Assembly (NCBI RefSeq): GCF_001592125.1
Contig: NZ_BCWI01000002.1
Location: forward strand, 1 to 64,000
Source of the DNA: Microbacterium hominis NBRC 15708
GTDB lineage: Bacteria > Actinomycetota > Actinomycetes > Actinomycetales > Microbacteriaceae
Reading direction: 5' to 3'
Length of the DNA stretch: 64,000 nt
Under the pieces are notes generated by a model. That model was not told where the DNA came from and searched no databases. It saw only the letters and a program-made list of their open reading frames with translations. The first letter of the stretch is position 1; every line of letters starts with the position of its first letter. The position numbers and the translations under genes were made by a program. This document shows positions 28,185 to 36,766 of the stretch, piece after piece.

Positions 28185-28253
28185 CTCCGCCCCCGCTGCC
28201 GTGTTGGCGTTTTCTCACCGTTCGGAGGGTGCCGACCATGACCGTGCGCGAGG

Positions 28254-28259
28254 TAGCCT
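28254..28259 (+). promoter_or_regulatory. -10 element, leaderless GNAT gene
   Basis: TAGCCT ends 6 bp before the ATG at 28266 and there is no Shine-Dalgarno, which suggests a leaderless transcript. Confidence 0.45.
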
Positions 28260-28265
28260 GATCAC

Positions 28266-28718
28266 ATGACCGAGCTGCGCCTCGAGGAACTGTCGGCCGC
28301 CACCATCGTGGCGGTGAACACCATGTCGCTCAAGCCGGGTCAGGAGCAGTACCTCGCCCCCACGAGCTACGCCGTCGCCGGGACCGTGGCCAATCCGAGC
28401 ACCGCGTGGCAGCGGGTGGTGCTCGACGGCGACGAGGTCGTCGGCTTCGTCAGCGCGAACTTCGATCCCGACGCGCTGCACGAGCACTTCCGCTCCGTGC
28501 TCTGGCGCATCAACGTCGACGCCGACGACCAGGGCCGGGGCGTCGGCCGCTTCGCGGTCGAGCAGCTTCTCGAGGAGGCCCGCGCCCGCGGAATGGACCA
28601 CGTGCACGTGATCTACGAAGAGGGCCAGGGCGGCCCCGACGCCTTCTTCCGTCGCGTGGGGTTCACTCCGGTCGATGAGACCGAGTTCGGCGAGGTCGTC
28701 GCCGAGATCCGCCTGTAG
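28266..28718 (+). CDS. GNAT-family N-acetyltransferase (BltD/PaiA-like)
   Basis: 150 residues with the GNAT acetyl-CoA motif DDQGRGVGRFAVEQLLEEAR (about 88-107), preceded by VGFVSANFDPDALHEHFRSVLWRINVD. The overall pattern resembles spermine/spermidine or small-amine acetyltransferases, but the acceptor is not known. Monocistronic, diverging from icd. Confidence 0.8.
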   Translation: MTELRLEELSAATIVAVNTMSLKPGQEQYLAPTSYAVAGTVANPSTAWQRVVLDGDEVVGFVSANFDPDALHEHFRSVLWRINVDADDQGRGVGRFAVEQLLEEARARGMDHVHVIYEEGQGGPDAFFRRVGFTPVDETEFGEVVAEIRL

Positions 28719-28814
28719 GCGCCCGCGTCGTTCGCACGTCACCGTTTGTTGCCAATATCCACAAACCTCTTGCGTCGATGACGCGGAGGGCTCTATCGTG
28801 ATCTCCAGCTTCGC

Positions 28815-28828
28815 TCGAAGCGCTTCGA
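28815..28828. promoter_or_regulatory. LacI operator upstream of its own gene
   Basis: TCGAAGCGCTTCGA, a perfect 14-bp palindrome with the GAAGCGCTTC core, lies 18 bp upstream of the lacI-type ATG and downstream of CTCTATCGTG, so it should mediate autoregulation. Confidence 0.8.
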
Positions 28829-28846
28829 TACGACAGAGGAGTCGGC

Positions 28847-29863
28847 ATGGCACGCATCGACGAGGTGGCTGCGGCCGCCGGCGTGTCCATCAGCACCGTG
28901 TCCTACGCGCTGAGCGGCAAGCGCCCCATCTCCCCTGACACGCGCCGCCGCGTCATCGACGCCGCACACCGGCTCGGGTACGCCCCGAACGCCGGAGCCC
29001 GCATGCTGGCGGGTCGCCTCACCCACATCTTCGCCCTCACCGAGCCGCTGCGACGCGAGACCCACGCGCCGACGCACATGTCCTTCGTGCTGGCGGCGGC
29101 CGTCGCGGCGCGCCGCCACGACTACGACATCCTGCTCCTCACCGACCAGCAGGCCTCGGCCGGCATGCAGCGGGTGACGGCCTCGGGTCTCGTCGACGCG
29201 ATCCTCGTGCTCGACGTCGCGCCCGACGACGAGCGGGTCGCCATCGCCCGCTCGATCACCACGCCGACGGTGTTCATCGGCATCCCCGACGACCACGAGG
29301 GCCTGGACTGCGTCGACCTCGATTTCGAGGCGGCCGCACGACTCGCCGTCGACCGCGTGGCCGACGCGGGCCACCGCCGCATCGCCCTCATCGGCCAGCC
29401 GGCGAGCACCTACCGACTGTCCAACTTCCCTCCCCGCGTCCGCCGCGCCGTCGCCGAGCACGCGGCGCACCGGGCGCTCGAGCACTCGTTCGCGACGACG
29501 GGCGAGGTCGTCACGGATGCCGACGCGGTGCGCGCGGCCGTGAACGACGCGCTCGACGCCGGTGCGACCGCGCTGCTGCTGCACGGCGTCGACGACATGC
29601 ACGCCGCAGTGCTCGCCGCCCTCGCCGAGCGCGGGGCGGAGGTGGGCGCGGACGTCTCGATCGTCTCGATCGCGGCATCCTTCGACACCACGAAGCTGCC
29701 GACCCAGCTCGACACCATCCCGCTGATCCCCGAGGCGTCGTGCGATCTCGCCGTCGACCTCGCGCTGGCGCGGATCGACGACCCGCGCCGGCCCGCCGGC
29801 ATCCACCTGCTCGCACCCGTGTACCGCGACGCGGGCTCGGTGACGACTCCCCCGCACGCGTGA
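28847..29863 (+). CDS. LacI-family transcriptional regulator of an alpha-xyloside operon
   Basis: 338 residues. The HTH IDEVAAAAGVSISTVSYALSG and hinge helix (YAPNAGARMLAG) are classic LacI. The periplasmic-binding-like effector domain runs from about residue 60 (HIFALTEPLRRETHAP … ) to the end. Identical palindromes lie ahead of this gene and twice ahead of the downstream importer-alpha-xylosidase operon, so it almost certainly controls both. Likely effector: a xylose-containing disaccharide such as isoprimeverose, inferred from the GH31 enzyme. A good Shine-Dalgarno (AGAGGAG) supports ATG 28847. Confidence 0.9.
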   Translation: MARIDEVAAAAGVSISTVSYALSGKRPISPDTRRRVIDAAHRLGYAPNAGARMLAGRLTHIFALTEPLRRETHAPTHMSFVLAAAVAARRHDYDILLLTDQQASAGMQRVTASGLVDAILVLDVAPDDERVAIARSITTPTVFIGIPDDHEGLDCVDLDFEAAARLAVDRVADAGHRRIALIGQPASTYRLSNFPPRVRRAVAEHAAHRALEHSFATTGEVVTDADAVRAAVNDALDAGATALLLHGVDDMHAAVLAALAERGAEVGADVSIVSIAASFDTTKLPTQLDTIPLIPEASCDLAVDLALARIDDPRRPAGIHLLAPVYRDAGSVTTPPHA

Positions 29864-29872
29864 CCGCTTCCT

Positions 29873-29911
29873 CGGAAGCGCTTTCGTTCGCCGTTCATCG
29901 AAGCGCTTCGA
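29873..29911. promoter_or_regulatory. Pair of LacI operators before the sugar importer operon
   Basis: CGGAAGCGCTTTCG (29873-29886) and TCGAAGCGCTTCGA (29898-29911) lie 25 bp centre to centre, just after the lacI stop and about 100 bp before the binding-protein gene. The second is identical to the autoregulatory site at 28815. Confidence 0.85.
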
Positions 29912-30006
29912 CAGACTTCACCTCCTGACATGCAACTGAACACCGGCAACTGAACACCGCAATCACAGACCGGGCCGATGACGGCCCACCGAAAGGAGTG
30001 CCGACG

Positions 30007-31326
30007 ATGGCACGAATCACAGGGCGGACGCGGGCACTGACCGCCGCCGTCATCCTCACCGCCGCGGCGCTGAGCATCAGCGCCTGCTCCTCCTCCGGCG
30101 ACACCGGCACAGGCAGCACCGACGGCGCCGGCCAGACCCTCAAGCTCTGGCACTACGAGGGCGCCGACAGCGCGATGGGCAAGGCCTGGGCCGAGGCCAT
30201 CGACGTCTTCGAGAAGGAGACCGGCGCCAAGGTCGAGTTCGAGGAGAAGTCGTTCGAGCAGATCCAGAAGACGGCCAGCCAGGTGCTCGACACGGATGCC
30301 GCGCCCGATGTCATGGAGTTCAACAAGGGCAACGCGACCGCCGGCTTCCTCGCGTCGACGGGACTGATCAGCGACATCTCCGACGCCGTGGCGAAGTACG
30401 GGTGGGCCGACAAGCTCGCTCCCTCGCTGCAGACGACCGCGAAGTACACCGACAAGGGCGTCATGGGCGGCGACACCTGGTACGGCGTGCCCAACTACGG
30501 CGAGTTCGTCGGCGTCTACTACAACAAGGACGCCTTCGCCGCGGCGGGGCTGGAGATCCCCACCACGTACGACGAGTTCGTCAAGGTGCTCGACGCGTTC
30601 GTGGCGAAGGGCATCACCCCGCTCGCCGAGGCCGGCGCGGAGTACCCGCTCGGCCAGCTCTGGTACCAGCTGGCGCTGTCCCACGGCGACCGCGACTGGG
30701 TGAACGACTACCAGCTCTACAAGAACCCGGTCGACTGGCAGGGCGCCGAGACGACCTACGCCAGCGACACCCTCAAGGACTACGTCGCCAAGGGCTACAT
30801 CGCCAAGGACGTCTCCTCGATCAAGGCCGAGGATGCCGGGGTGTCCTTCATCAACGGCACCTCCCCCATCTTCGTGTCGGGCTCGTGGTGGTACGGACGC
30901 TTCACCGAGCAGGCCACCGGGTTCGACTGGACGATGCAGGCCTTCCCGGGCTCGAAGCTGTCGCTCGGCTCGTCGGGCAATCTGTGGGTGGTTCCGGAGA
31001 ACGCGAAGAACAAGGACCTCGCCTACACGTTCATCGACATCACGATGCGACCGGAGATCCAGGCGATCATCGGCAACAACGGCGGCCTGCCTGTCGCGGC
31101 CGACCCGAAGGACATCACCGACCCGAAGAGCCAGGAGCTCATCTCGGTCTTCAACGGCGTCCTCGACCAGGACGGCCTCTCCTTCTACCCCGACTGGCCG
31201 GCTCCGGGCTTCTACGACGTGATCGTCCAGCAGCTCCAGGGCCTCGTCACCGGAACGCAGGATGCCGCGACCACCAACGCGAACCTCGGCAAGGCCTACG
31301 ACGAGGGCACCGCGGACTACCGCTGA
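30007..31326 (+). CDS. Sugar ABC transporter substrate-binding lipoprotein
   Basis: 439 residues. The signal peptide has lipobox SISAC (Cys about residue 25). The family 1 solute-binding domain includes QTLKLWHYEGADSAMGKAW, NYGEFVGVYYNKDAFAAAGLEIP and TSPIFVSGSWWYGRF. GAAAGGAG 10 bp upstream supports ATG 30007 over GTG 29998. It is first in the operon binding protein-permease-permease-GH31 and is predicted to bind a xyloglucan-derived oligosaccharide (inference). No ATPase gene is present. Confidence 0.9.
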   Translation: MARITGRTRALTAAVILTAAALSISACSSSGDTGTGSTDGAGQTLKLWHYEGADSAMGKAWAEAIDVFEKETGAKVEFEEKSFEQIQKTASQVLDTDAAPDVMEFNKGNATAGFLASTGLISDISDAVAKYGWADKLAPSLQTTAKYTDKGVMGGDTWYGVPNYGEFVGVYYNKDAFAAAGLEIPTTYDEFVKVLDAFVAKGITPLAEAGAEYPLGQLWYQLALSHGDRDWVNDYQLYKNPVDWQGAETTYASDTLKDYVAKGYIAKDVSSIKAEDAGVSFINGTSPIFVSGSWWYGRFTEQATGFDWTMQAFPGSKLSLGSSGNLWVVPENAKNKDLAYTFIDITMRPEIQAIIGNNGGLPVAADPKDITDPKSQELISVFNGVLDQDGLSFYPDWPAPGFYDVIVQQLQGLVTGTQDAATTNANLGKAYDEGTADYR

Positions 31327-31332
31327 CCGACC

Positions 31333-31361
31333 GGTGGGGGCGGCCTCGTGCCGCCCCCACC
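31333..31361 (+). other. Intercistronic stem-loop after the binding-protein gene
   Basis: GGTGGGGGCGGC and its exact complement enclose CTCGT, 6 bp after the stop. The genes downstream clearly belong to the same operon, so this looks like a 3'-protecting/attenuating hairpin that raises binding protein relative to permease. Confidence 0.6.
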
Positions 31362-31403
31362 CCCGCTCCCGCCCCCGGCCCCGCCCCCGAACGAAAGCAC
31401 CGC

Positions 31404-32366
31404 ATGTCGCTCACAACACGCTCTCGGCGCACCCCGGTCGTCGACGACGAACCCGCCATCCCCCAGCGCGGAGGCGGACGCGGCGGGTACTGGCTGTACC
31501 TGCTGCCCGGCTTCGTCCTGCTGCTGGTCATCGTCATCGTCCCGCTGGTGTGGAACGTCTACCTCACCTTCACGAGTTGGAAGGGGGTGCGCGCACCGGA
31601 GTTCATCGGCGTCGACAACTGGATCAAGCTCGTCGGCGACGACGCGTTCTGGACCTCCTTCCTCAACTCCGTGTGGATGGTCATCGCCATGGTGATCGTG
31701 CCGACGATCGTCGGCCTGATCGTCGCCGCGCTCCTGTTCGACGTCGTCGGACGCAAGTTCGGCGGCCGGGTCGGCAGCTTCCTGCGCGCGACCTACTACC
31801 TCCCGCAGATCCTGCCGGTGGCCGTCGCCGGCATCGTGATCGGCTGGATCGTGCGGCCGGGCGCCGACGGCGCCCTCAACCAGCTGCTGGCCGCCGTCGG
31901 CATCGCCCCCGTCGACTGGCTGGGCCAGATGCCCTCCGCGCTCATCGTGCTCATGGTGGTGCTGGTGTGGGTGCAGATCGGCTATCCCGTGGTCGTGTTC
32001 ATGGCGGCGCTGCAGCGGGTCGATCCCGAGCTGTACGAGGCCGCCGAGCTCGACGGCGCCAACTGGTTCCAGCGCTTCGCGTCCATCACCGTCAGCATCA
32101 TCCGTCCGGAGATCTTCGTCGTCACCCTCACCTGCACGATCGCGGCGCTGAAGGTGTTCGGTCCGGTCTACGTCATCACCCGCGGCGGCCCCGCCGGCGC
32201 CACCCTCGTGCCGTCGTACTACGCCTACCAGGAGTTCTTCACCAAGCGCGACGTCGGCTACGGCGCCACCATCGCGACGGTGCTGACGATCGTCGTCGTC
32301 ATCGTGTCGATCGTCTTCATCCGGGTGCAGAACTCCCTCGAACGCAAGGAAAGGGCGGGCCTGTGA
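31404..32366 (+). CDS. Carbohydrate ABC transporter permease (MalF type)
   Basis: 320 residues with six TM helices from WLYLLPGFVLLLVIVIVPLVWN. The EAA loop is VDPELYEAAELDGANWFQRFASITVSII, and the late motif is KVFGPVYVITRGGPAGAT. The last residues (ERKERAGL) run into the TGATG overlap with the next permease. It is a heterodimer partner of the downstream permease. Confidence 0.9.
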   Translation: MSLTTRSRRTPVVDDEPAIPQRGGGRGGYWLYLLPGFVLLLVIVIVPLVWNVYLTFTSWKGVRAPEFIGVDNWIKLVGDDAFWTSFLNSVWMVIAMVIVPTIVGLIVAALLFDVVGRKFGGRVGSFLRATYYLPQILPVAVAGIVIGWIVRPGADGALNQLLAAVGIAPVDWLGQMPSALIVLMVVLVWVQIGYPVVVFMAALQRVDPELYEAAELDGANWFQRFASITVSIIRPEIFVVTLTCTIAALKVFGPVYVITRGGPAGATLVPSYYAYQEFFTKRDVGYGATIATVLTIVVVIVSIVFIRVQNSLERKERAGL

Positions 32367-33259
32367 TGGCTGCCGGAACCGTACTCACGACCGCGATCCG
32401 TCCCCGACGCGCCCCGCGCGGACGCGGCGGCATGGTCACCAAACGCGGAGTCGACTGGCTGATGCTCGTGCTGGTCGCGGTCGGCGCCCTCCTGGTGATC
32501 GCGCCGTTCTACCTCGTGCTGGTCAACTCGTTCAAGTCGCCGACCGACTACGCGAACTCGGGTCCGCTCGCCCTGCCGCACGCCCTCGACTTCACCGGCA
32601 TCACCAAGTTCTGGGAGCGGGTCAACTTCCCGCAGAAGGTCTGGAACTCCCTCTTCATCTCCGGGGTGGTCGCCGTGCTCGCGGTGCTGATCTCGATGCT
32701 CAACGCGTTCGCGATCGGCATCGGCCGCGTCCGCGGCCGCACCTGGATCGTGCTGCTGTTCCTGCTGGCGAACCTGCTCCCCCAGGAGGCCCTGCTCTAC
32801 CCGCTGTACTACATGTTCAAGTCGGTCGGCCTCTACGACAACGTCTGGTCGGTGATCATCATCTTCACGGTCGTCCAGGCCGCGTTCGGCACCTACCTGC
32901 TGTCGTCGGTGTACGGCACCTTCCCCAAGGAGGTGCTGGAGGCGGCATCCCTCGACGGCGCCGGACGCTGGACGATCCTGTGGCGCGTCGTCTTCCCGAT
33001 CAGCCGTCCCACGCTGTCGGTGCTGCTCATCTTCTTCTTCATCTGGACGTGGAACGAGTTCCTCATCCCGCTGACGTTCCTCGCCTCGAACGCGAACCAG
33101 ACCGTGCCGGTGGCGATCAGCGTGCTCCAGGGCGACCGCCTCATGGACGTGACCACGACCAGCGCGTCGGCCCTGCTGGGCATCATCCCGACGCTCATCT
33201 TCTTCCTCATCTTCCAACGCACCCTCACCCGGGGCATCACGGCAGGAGCAGTCAAGTAA
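32366..33259 (+). CDS. Carbohydrate ABC transporter permease (MalG type)
   Basis: 297 residues with six TM helices. The EAA loop is FPKEVLEAASLDGAGRWTILWRVVFPI, and the C-terminal LIFFLIFQRTLTRGITAGAVK is typical of MalG-class permeases. Its ATG overlaps the previous stop and its TAA overlaps the GH31 start (TAATG), so the three are tightly coupled. Confidence 0.9.
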   Translation: MAAGTVLTTAIRPRRAPRGRGGMVTKRGVDWLMLVLVAVGALLVIAPFYLVLVNSFKSPTDYANSGPLALPHALDFTGITKFWERVNFPQKVWNSLFISGVVAVLAVLISMLNAFAIGIGRVRGRTWIVLLFLLANLLPQEALLYPLYYMFKSVGLYDNVWSVIIIFTVVQAAFGTYLLSSVYGTFPKEVLEAASLDGAGRWTILWRVVFPISRPTLSVLLIFFFIWTWNEFLIPLTFLASNANQTVPVAISVLQGDRLMDVTTTSASALLGIIPTLIFFLIFQRTLTRGITAGAVK

Positions 33260-35493
33260 TGAAGTTCACCGACGGGTTCTGGCAGCTGCGCCCCGGAGTC
33301 ACCGCGCTCTACGCGCAGGAGGCGTACGACCTGTGGCAGATCGCCGACACCCCCGACGGCCCCGGGCTGATGGTCACCGCGCCCACCGCGGTCATCGCGC
33401 GGCGCGGCGACGTGCTCAACCGGCCCGTGCTGACCACGACCCTCTCCTCGCCCGCCGAAGGGGTGATCCGCGTGCGGATCGCGCACCACACCGGCGCCGC
33501 GTGGCACGGCGGTTTCCCGATGCCGGGTGCCGGCGGGTCGGCCGACCGCGTCGAGATCACGGAGACCGAAGGTCTCGTCCGCGCCGGCATCCTCACCGCT
33601 CGCGTCGGGGCCGGCGCCCCGTGGGACCTCTCCTTCGAGGTCGACGGCCGCCGGGTCACCGGCAGCGGCCACAAATCCCAGGGCTATCTGCGGGTGGCCC
33701 CCGACGCTCAGGTCGACACCGGCATCGTCGGCAACGCCCGGGCCGGGCAGCGCACGGACACCGCCCCCGCCTACGTGCACGAACAGCTGGAGCTCGGTGT
33801 CGGCGAGCTCGTCTACGGCCTCGGCGAGCGCTTCGGCCCGCTGGTGAAGAACGGGCAGACGGTCGACATCTGGAACGCCGACGGGGGCACCTCGAGCGAG
33901 CAGGCCTACAAGAACGTGCCGTTCTACCTCACCACCCGCGGCTACGGCGTGCTGGTCAACGACCCCGGCCACGTGTCGTTCGAGGTGGGGTCGGAAGCCG
34001 TCGAGCGGGTGCAGTTCTCGGTGCCCGGCGAAGTGCTGGAGTACTTCGTGATCGCAGGGCCGACGCCCGCCGACGTGCTGCGCCGCTACACGGCTCTCAC
34101 CGGCCGGCCGCCCGTGGTGCCGGCGTGGTCCTACGGCCTGTGGCTGTCGACGAGCTTCACCACCGCCTACGACGAGGCGACCATCACCTCGTTCATCGAC
34201 GAGATGGCGGCCCGCGAGCTGCCGGTGTCGGTGTTCCACTTCGACTGCTTCTGGATGCGCGAGTTCAACTGGTGCGACTTCGAGTGGGATGCCCGCGTGT
34301 TCCCCGACCCCGACGGCATGCTCGCGCGGCTCCACGAGCGCGAGCTGCGCGTGTGCGTCTGGATCAACCCCTACATCGCGCAGCGCTCGCCCCTGTTTCG
34401 CGAAGCGGCGGATGCCGGCTACCTCGTGCGCCGCGCGGACGGCTCGATCTGGCAGTGGGACCTCTGGCAGGCCGGCATGGGGCTGGTCGACTTCACGAAC
34501 CCCGCTGCGACCGCGTGGTATCAGGAGAAGCTGCGGGCGCTGATCGCCCAGGGCGTCGACTGCTTCAAGACGGACTTCGGCGAGCGCATCCCCACCGACG
34601 TCGTGTGGGCCGACGGCAGCGACCCGCAGCGCATGCACAACCTCTACACCGAGCTGTACAACCGGGCCGTCCACGACGTGCTGGTCGCCACCCGCGGCGA
34701 GGGCGAGGCCGTGCTGTTCGCCCGTTCCGCCACGGCGGGAGGGCAGAGCATGCCGGTGCACTGGGGCGGTGACTCGACCTCGACCTTCACCTCGATGGCC
34801 GAGACGCTGCGCGGAGGTCTCTCGCTCGCGATGAGCGGCTTCGCGTACTGGAGCCACGACATCGGCGGTTTCGAGGGCACACCCGATGCCGCCGTGTTCA
34901 AGAGGTGGACGGCGTTCGGTCTGCTCAGCTCGCACTCGCGCTTCCACGGGTCGGACTCCTACCGCGTGCCGTGGGCCTTCGACGAGGAGGCCGTGGCGGT
35001 GACGCGCCGCTTCACCCACCTCAAGATGCGGCTCATGCCGTATCTGCATCAGCTCGGCGTCGACGCGGCGCGCACCGGCATCCCGCTGCTGCGGCCCCTG
35101 GCGCTGGAATTCCCGGGCGACCCGGCCGTCGCCTACCTCGACCGCCAGTACATGCTGGGCCCGTCGCTGCTGGTCGCGCCCGTCATGTCGGCGGACGGGG
35201 AGGTGGAGTTCTACCTGCCCGACGGCGAGTGGACCTCGCTGCTGAGCGGCGAGCGCGTGAGCGGCGGGCGGTGGCGGCGCGAGACCCACGGGTTCGATTC
35301 CCTGCCGCTGTACGTGCGGCCGGGCGCGGTGCTGCCGTGGGGCGCGCGCGACGACCGGCCGGACTACGACTACCTCGACGGTCTCGAGCTGCGCGTGTTC
35401 GCGGGCGGCTCCGGGACGCGGGAGGTCGTCGTCACCGCCCCCGACGGTCGCCGCCAGACGTTCGAGGTCGACCTGGACGCGCCGACCCCCTGA
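33259..35493 (+). CDS. yicI: Family 31 alpha-xylosidase (YicI-like)
   Basis: 744 residues. The GH31 nucleophile motif is CFKTDFGERIPTDVVW (Asp about residue 438), and the acid/base Asp is in HWGGDSTSTF (about 505). The KTDFGE form with following RIPTDVVW is the signature of YicI-type alpha-xylosidases rather than alpha-glucosidases. It has no signal peptide, so it acts on imported substrates such as isoprimeverose from xyloglucan, releasing xylose. It is the last gene of the LacI-regulated operon and is followed by REP-like palindromes. Confidence 0.9.
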   Translation: MKFTDGFWQLRPGVTALYAQEAYDLWQIADTPDGPGLMVTAPTAVIARRGDVLNRPVLTTTLSSPAEGVIRVRIAHHTGAAWHGGFPMPGAGGSADRVEITETEGLVRAGILTARVGAGAPWDLSFEVDGRRVTGSGHKSQGYLRVAPDAQVDTGIVGNARAGQRTDTAPAYVHEQLELGVGELVYGLGERFGPLVKNGQTVDIWNADGGTSSEQAYKNVPFYLTTRGYGVLVNDPGHVSFEVGSEAVERVQFSVPGEVLEYFVIAGPTPADVLRRYTALTGRPPVVPAWSYGLWLSTSFTTAYDEATITSFIDEMAARELPVSVFHFDCFWMREFNWCDFEWDARVFPDPDGMLARLHERELRVCVWINPYIAQRSPLFREAADAGYLVRRADGSIWQWDLWQAGMGLVDFTNPAATAWYQEKLRALIAQGVDCFKTDFGERIPTDVVWADGSDPQRMHNLYTELYNRAVHDVLVATRGEGEAVLFARSATAGGQSMPVHWGGDSTSTFTSMAETLRGGLSLAMSGFAYWSHDIGGFEGTPDAAVFKRWTAFGLLSSHSRFHGSDSYRVPWAFDEEAVAVTRRFTHLKMRLMPYLHQLGVDAARTGIPLLRPLALEFPGDPAVAYLDRQYMLGPSLLVAPVMSADGEVEFYLPDGEWTSLLSGERVSGGRWRRETHGFDSLPLYVRPGAVLPWGARDDRPDYDYLDGLELRVFAGGSGTREVVVTAPDGRRQTFEVDLDAPTP

Positions 35494-35529
35494 CCCGGCC
35501 GTCGGGTTCGCGTTCGCGTTCGCGCGTTC

Positions 35530-35606
35530 GCGGATTCGGAGAATGGCGACAGATGCGGATGCTGTGGGCCGCAGCATCCGCATCTGTTCACGTCCTCCGC
35601 ATCCGC
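35530..35606. repeat. Nested REP-like palindrome 1
   Basis: Outer arms GCGGATTCGGAG (35530-35541) and CTCCGCATCCGC (35595-35606) are complementary except at one base. Inner arms ACAGATGCGGATGCTG (35549-35564) and 35572-35587 are perfect over 16 bp. A (TTCGCG)n run (35507-35532) precedes it. The same architecture recurs twice at 36.6-36.7 kb. Confidence 0.85.
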
Positions 35607-35708
35607 TGCGGGCGCGTCGGCTCCTCCCCAGCCGTGGATGCTCGGCGAGTTGTGCACGACTGCGCGCGGATCGGCGTGCGGAGGCGTGCGGGCGGGCAGT
35701 CTCGGACC

Positions 35709-36563
35709 GTGGGGATCCGAGAGCTGGTGGAGGCGGGTGGCGGCATCGTGCATCGGCGAGCCGTGCTGGATGCCGGCATCCGCCCCACCACGCTGCGAGC
35801 GGCCATCACGGCGGGCGAGGTGCGCCGCGTGCGCCGCTTCTGGGTGGCCACGGACGCGGCCCCGGCCGCGCTCGTGCACGCGGCGGAGGTCAGTGCGCGG
35901 GTGGCCTGCGTGTCGGCGGCTCGCCACCGCGGCTGGTGGCTGCCGCCGGAGATCCCGACGGGTCCGCACCTGCACGTGCCCGCCCACGCGCAGCGCCCTC
36001 GACCCGACGAACGCTCCGGGGACGGCGTGGTCGTCCACTGGGATACGCCGCTGGTGCCGTCGCACCCGCACGTGCTCGTCGAGTCGGTTCCCGACGCGCT
36101 GGCGCACCTCGCCCGGTGTCTGCCCCACGAGGATGCGCTCGTCGTGTGGGAGTCCGCCGTACGCCGCGAACGGCTCGACCCGCACGTGCTGCGGCGCTAC
36201 CGCTGGCGCACGCCCGATGCGCGGCGACTGGCGGCGGAGGTCACGGGCCTCAGCGATTCCGGCCTCGAGACGCTCTTCGTCTCGCGGATACGTGGGATCG
36301 GCCTCGACGTCCGCCAGCAGGTGCTGCTGCTCGGACACCACGTCGACGGCCTCATCGGCGAGCGACTCGTCGCGCAGCTGGACGGCTTCGCCTTCCATTC
36401 CTCGGCCGCCGATCGGGGCCGAGACCTGAGCCACGACCGCGAGCTGACGGCGCGCGGGTACACCGTGCTGCGCTTCACCTACGCCGAGGTCGTGCATCAG
36501 TGGCCCCGCGTGGAGGCCGCGATCCTCCGCGCGGTCGCGCAGGGCCTTCACCTCGCGCGCTGA
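35709..36563 (+). CDS. AbiEi-like HTH plus DUF559/Vsr-like endonuclease-fold protein
   Basis: 284 residues from GTG 35709. The N-terminal part (IRELVEAGGGIVHRRAVLDAGIRPTTLRAAITAGEVRRVRRFWVA) looks like the winged-HTH found in AbiEi-type antitoxin domains. The C-terminal part (LLGHHVDGLIGERLVAQLDGFAFHSSAADRGRDLSHDRELTARGYTVLRFTYAEV) has the D-E/QxDGF…HxxxxxRxRDxxLxxxGxxVxRFT pattern of DUF559, a Vsr-like PD-(D/E)XK fold. Such fusions are abundant and of unknown function in actinobacteria. No partner toxin is seen. It stands alone between REP-like elements. The start is uncertain; GTG or upstream in-frame codons are possible. Confidence 0.75.
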   Translation: MGIRELVEAGGGIVHRRAVLDAGIRPTTLRAAITAGEVRRVRRFWVATDAAPAALVHAAEVSARVACVSAARHRGWWLPPEIPTGPHLHVPAHAQRPRPDERSGDGVVVHWDTPLVPSHPHVLVESVPDALAHLARCLPHEDALVVWESAVRRERLDPHVLRRYRWRTPDARRLAAEVTGLSDSGLETLFVSRIRGIGLDVRQQVLLLGHHVDGLIGERLVAQLDGFAFHSSAADRGRDLSHDRELTARGYTVLRFTYAEVVHQWPRVEAAILRAVAQGLHLAR

Positions 36564-36579
36564 CACCCCGCCGCCACCG

Positions 36580-36650
36580 GATTCGGATCACGTCACCACA
36601 TGCGGATGCCGCGAGCCCTCGCATCCGCATCTGCTGCCCAACTCCGAATC
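36580..36650. repeat. Nested REP-like palindrome 2
   Basis: Outer arms GATTCGGA (36580-36587) and TCCGAATC (36643-36650); inner arms ATGCGGATGC (36600-36609) and GCATCCGCAT (36621-36630). It has the same two-tier plan as the element at 35530-35606 and starts 17 bp after the DUF559 gene. Confidence 0.8.
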
Positions 36651-36686
36651 TGCGGCAGGGCACCCAGCCCAGCCCAGCCCGCACCG

Positions 36687-36742
36687 GATTCGGAGCAGCG
36701 CAACAGAATCGGATGCCGCGCGCCGCAGCATCCGATTCTGTT
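36687..36742. repeat. REP-like palindrome 3, possible exporter terminator
   Basis: GATTCGGA (36687-36694) precedes a perfect 15-bp inverted repeat AACAGAATCGGATGC (36702-36716) / 36728-36742. It lies 25 bp beyond the stop of the minus-strand ABC exporter and could end that transcript as well. Confidence 0.75.
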
Positions 36743-36766
36743 GGCCATCGCCGAAACCGGCGGGGG

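Noticed and set aside
35709..36563. Toxin-antitoxin system
   Set aside because: Although the N-terminus looks AbiEi-like, no AbiEii-type nucleotidyltransferase toxin gene is adjacent; only an orphan DUF559-type gene is supported.
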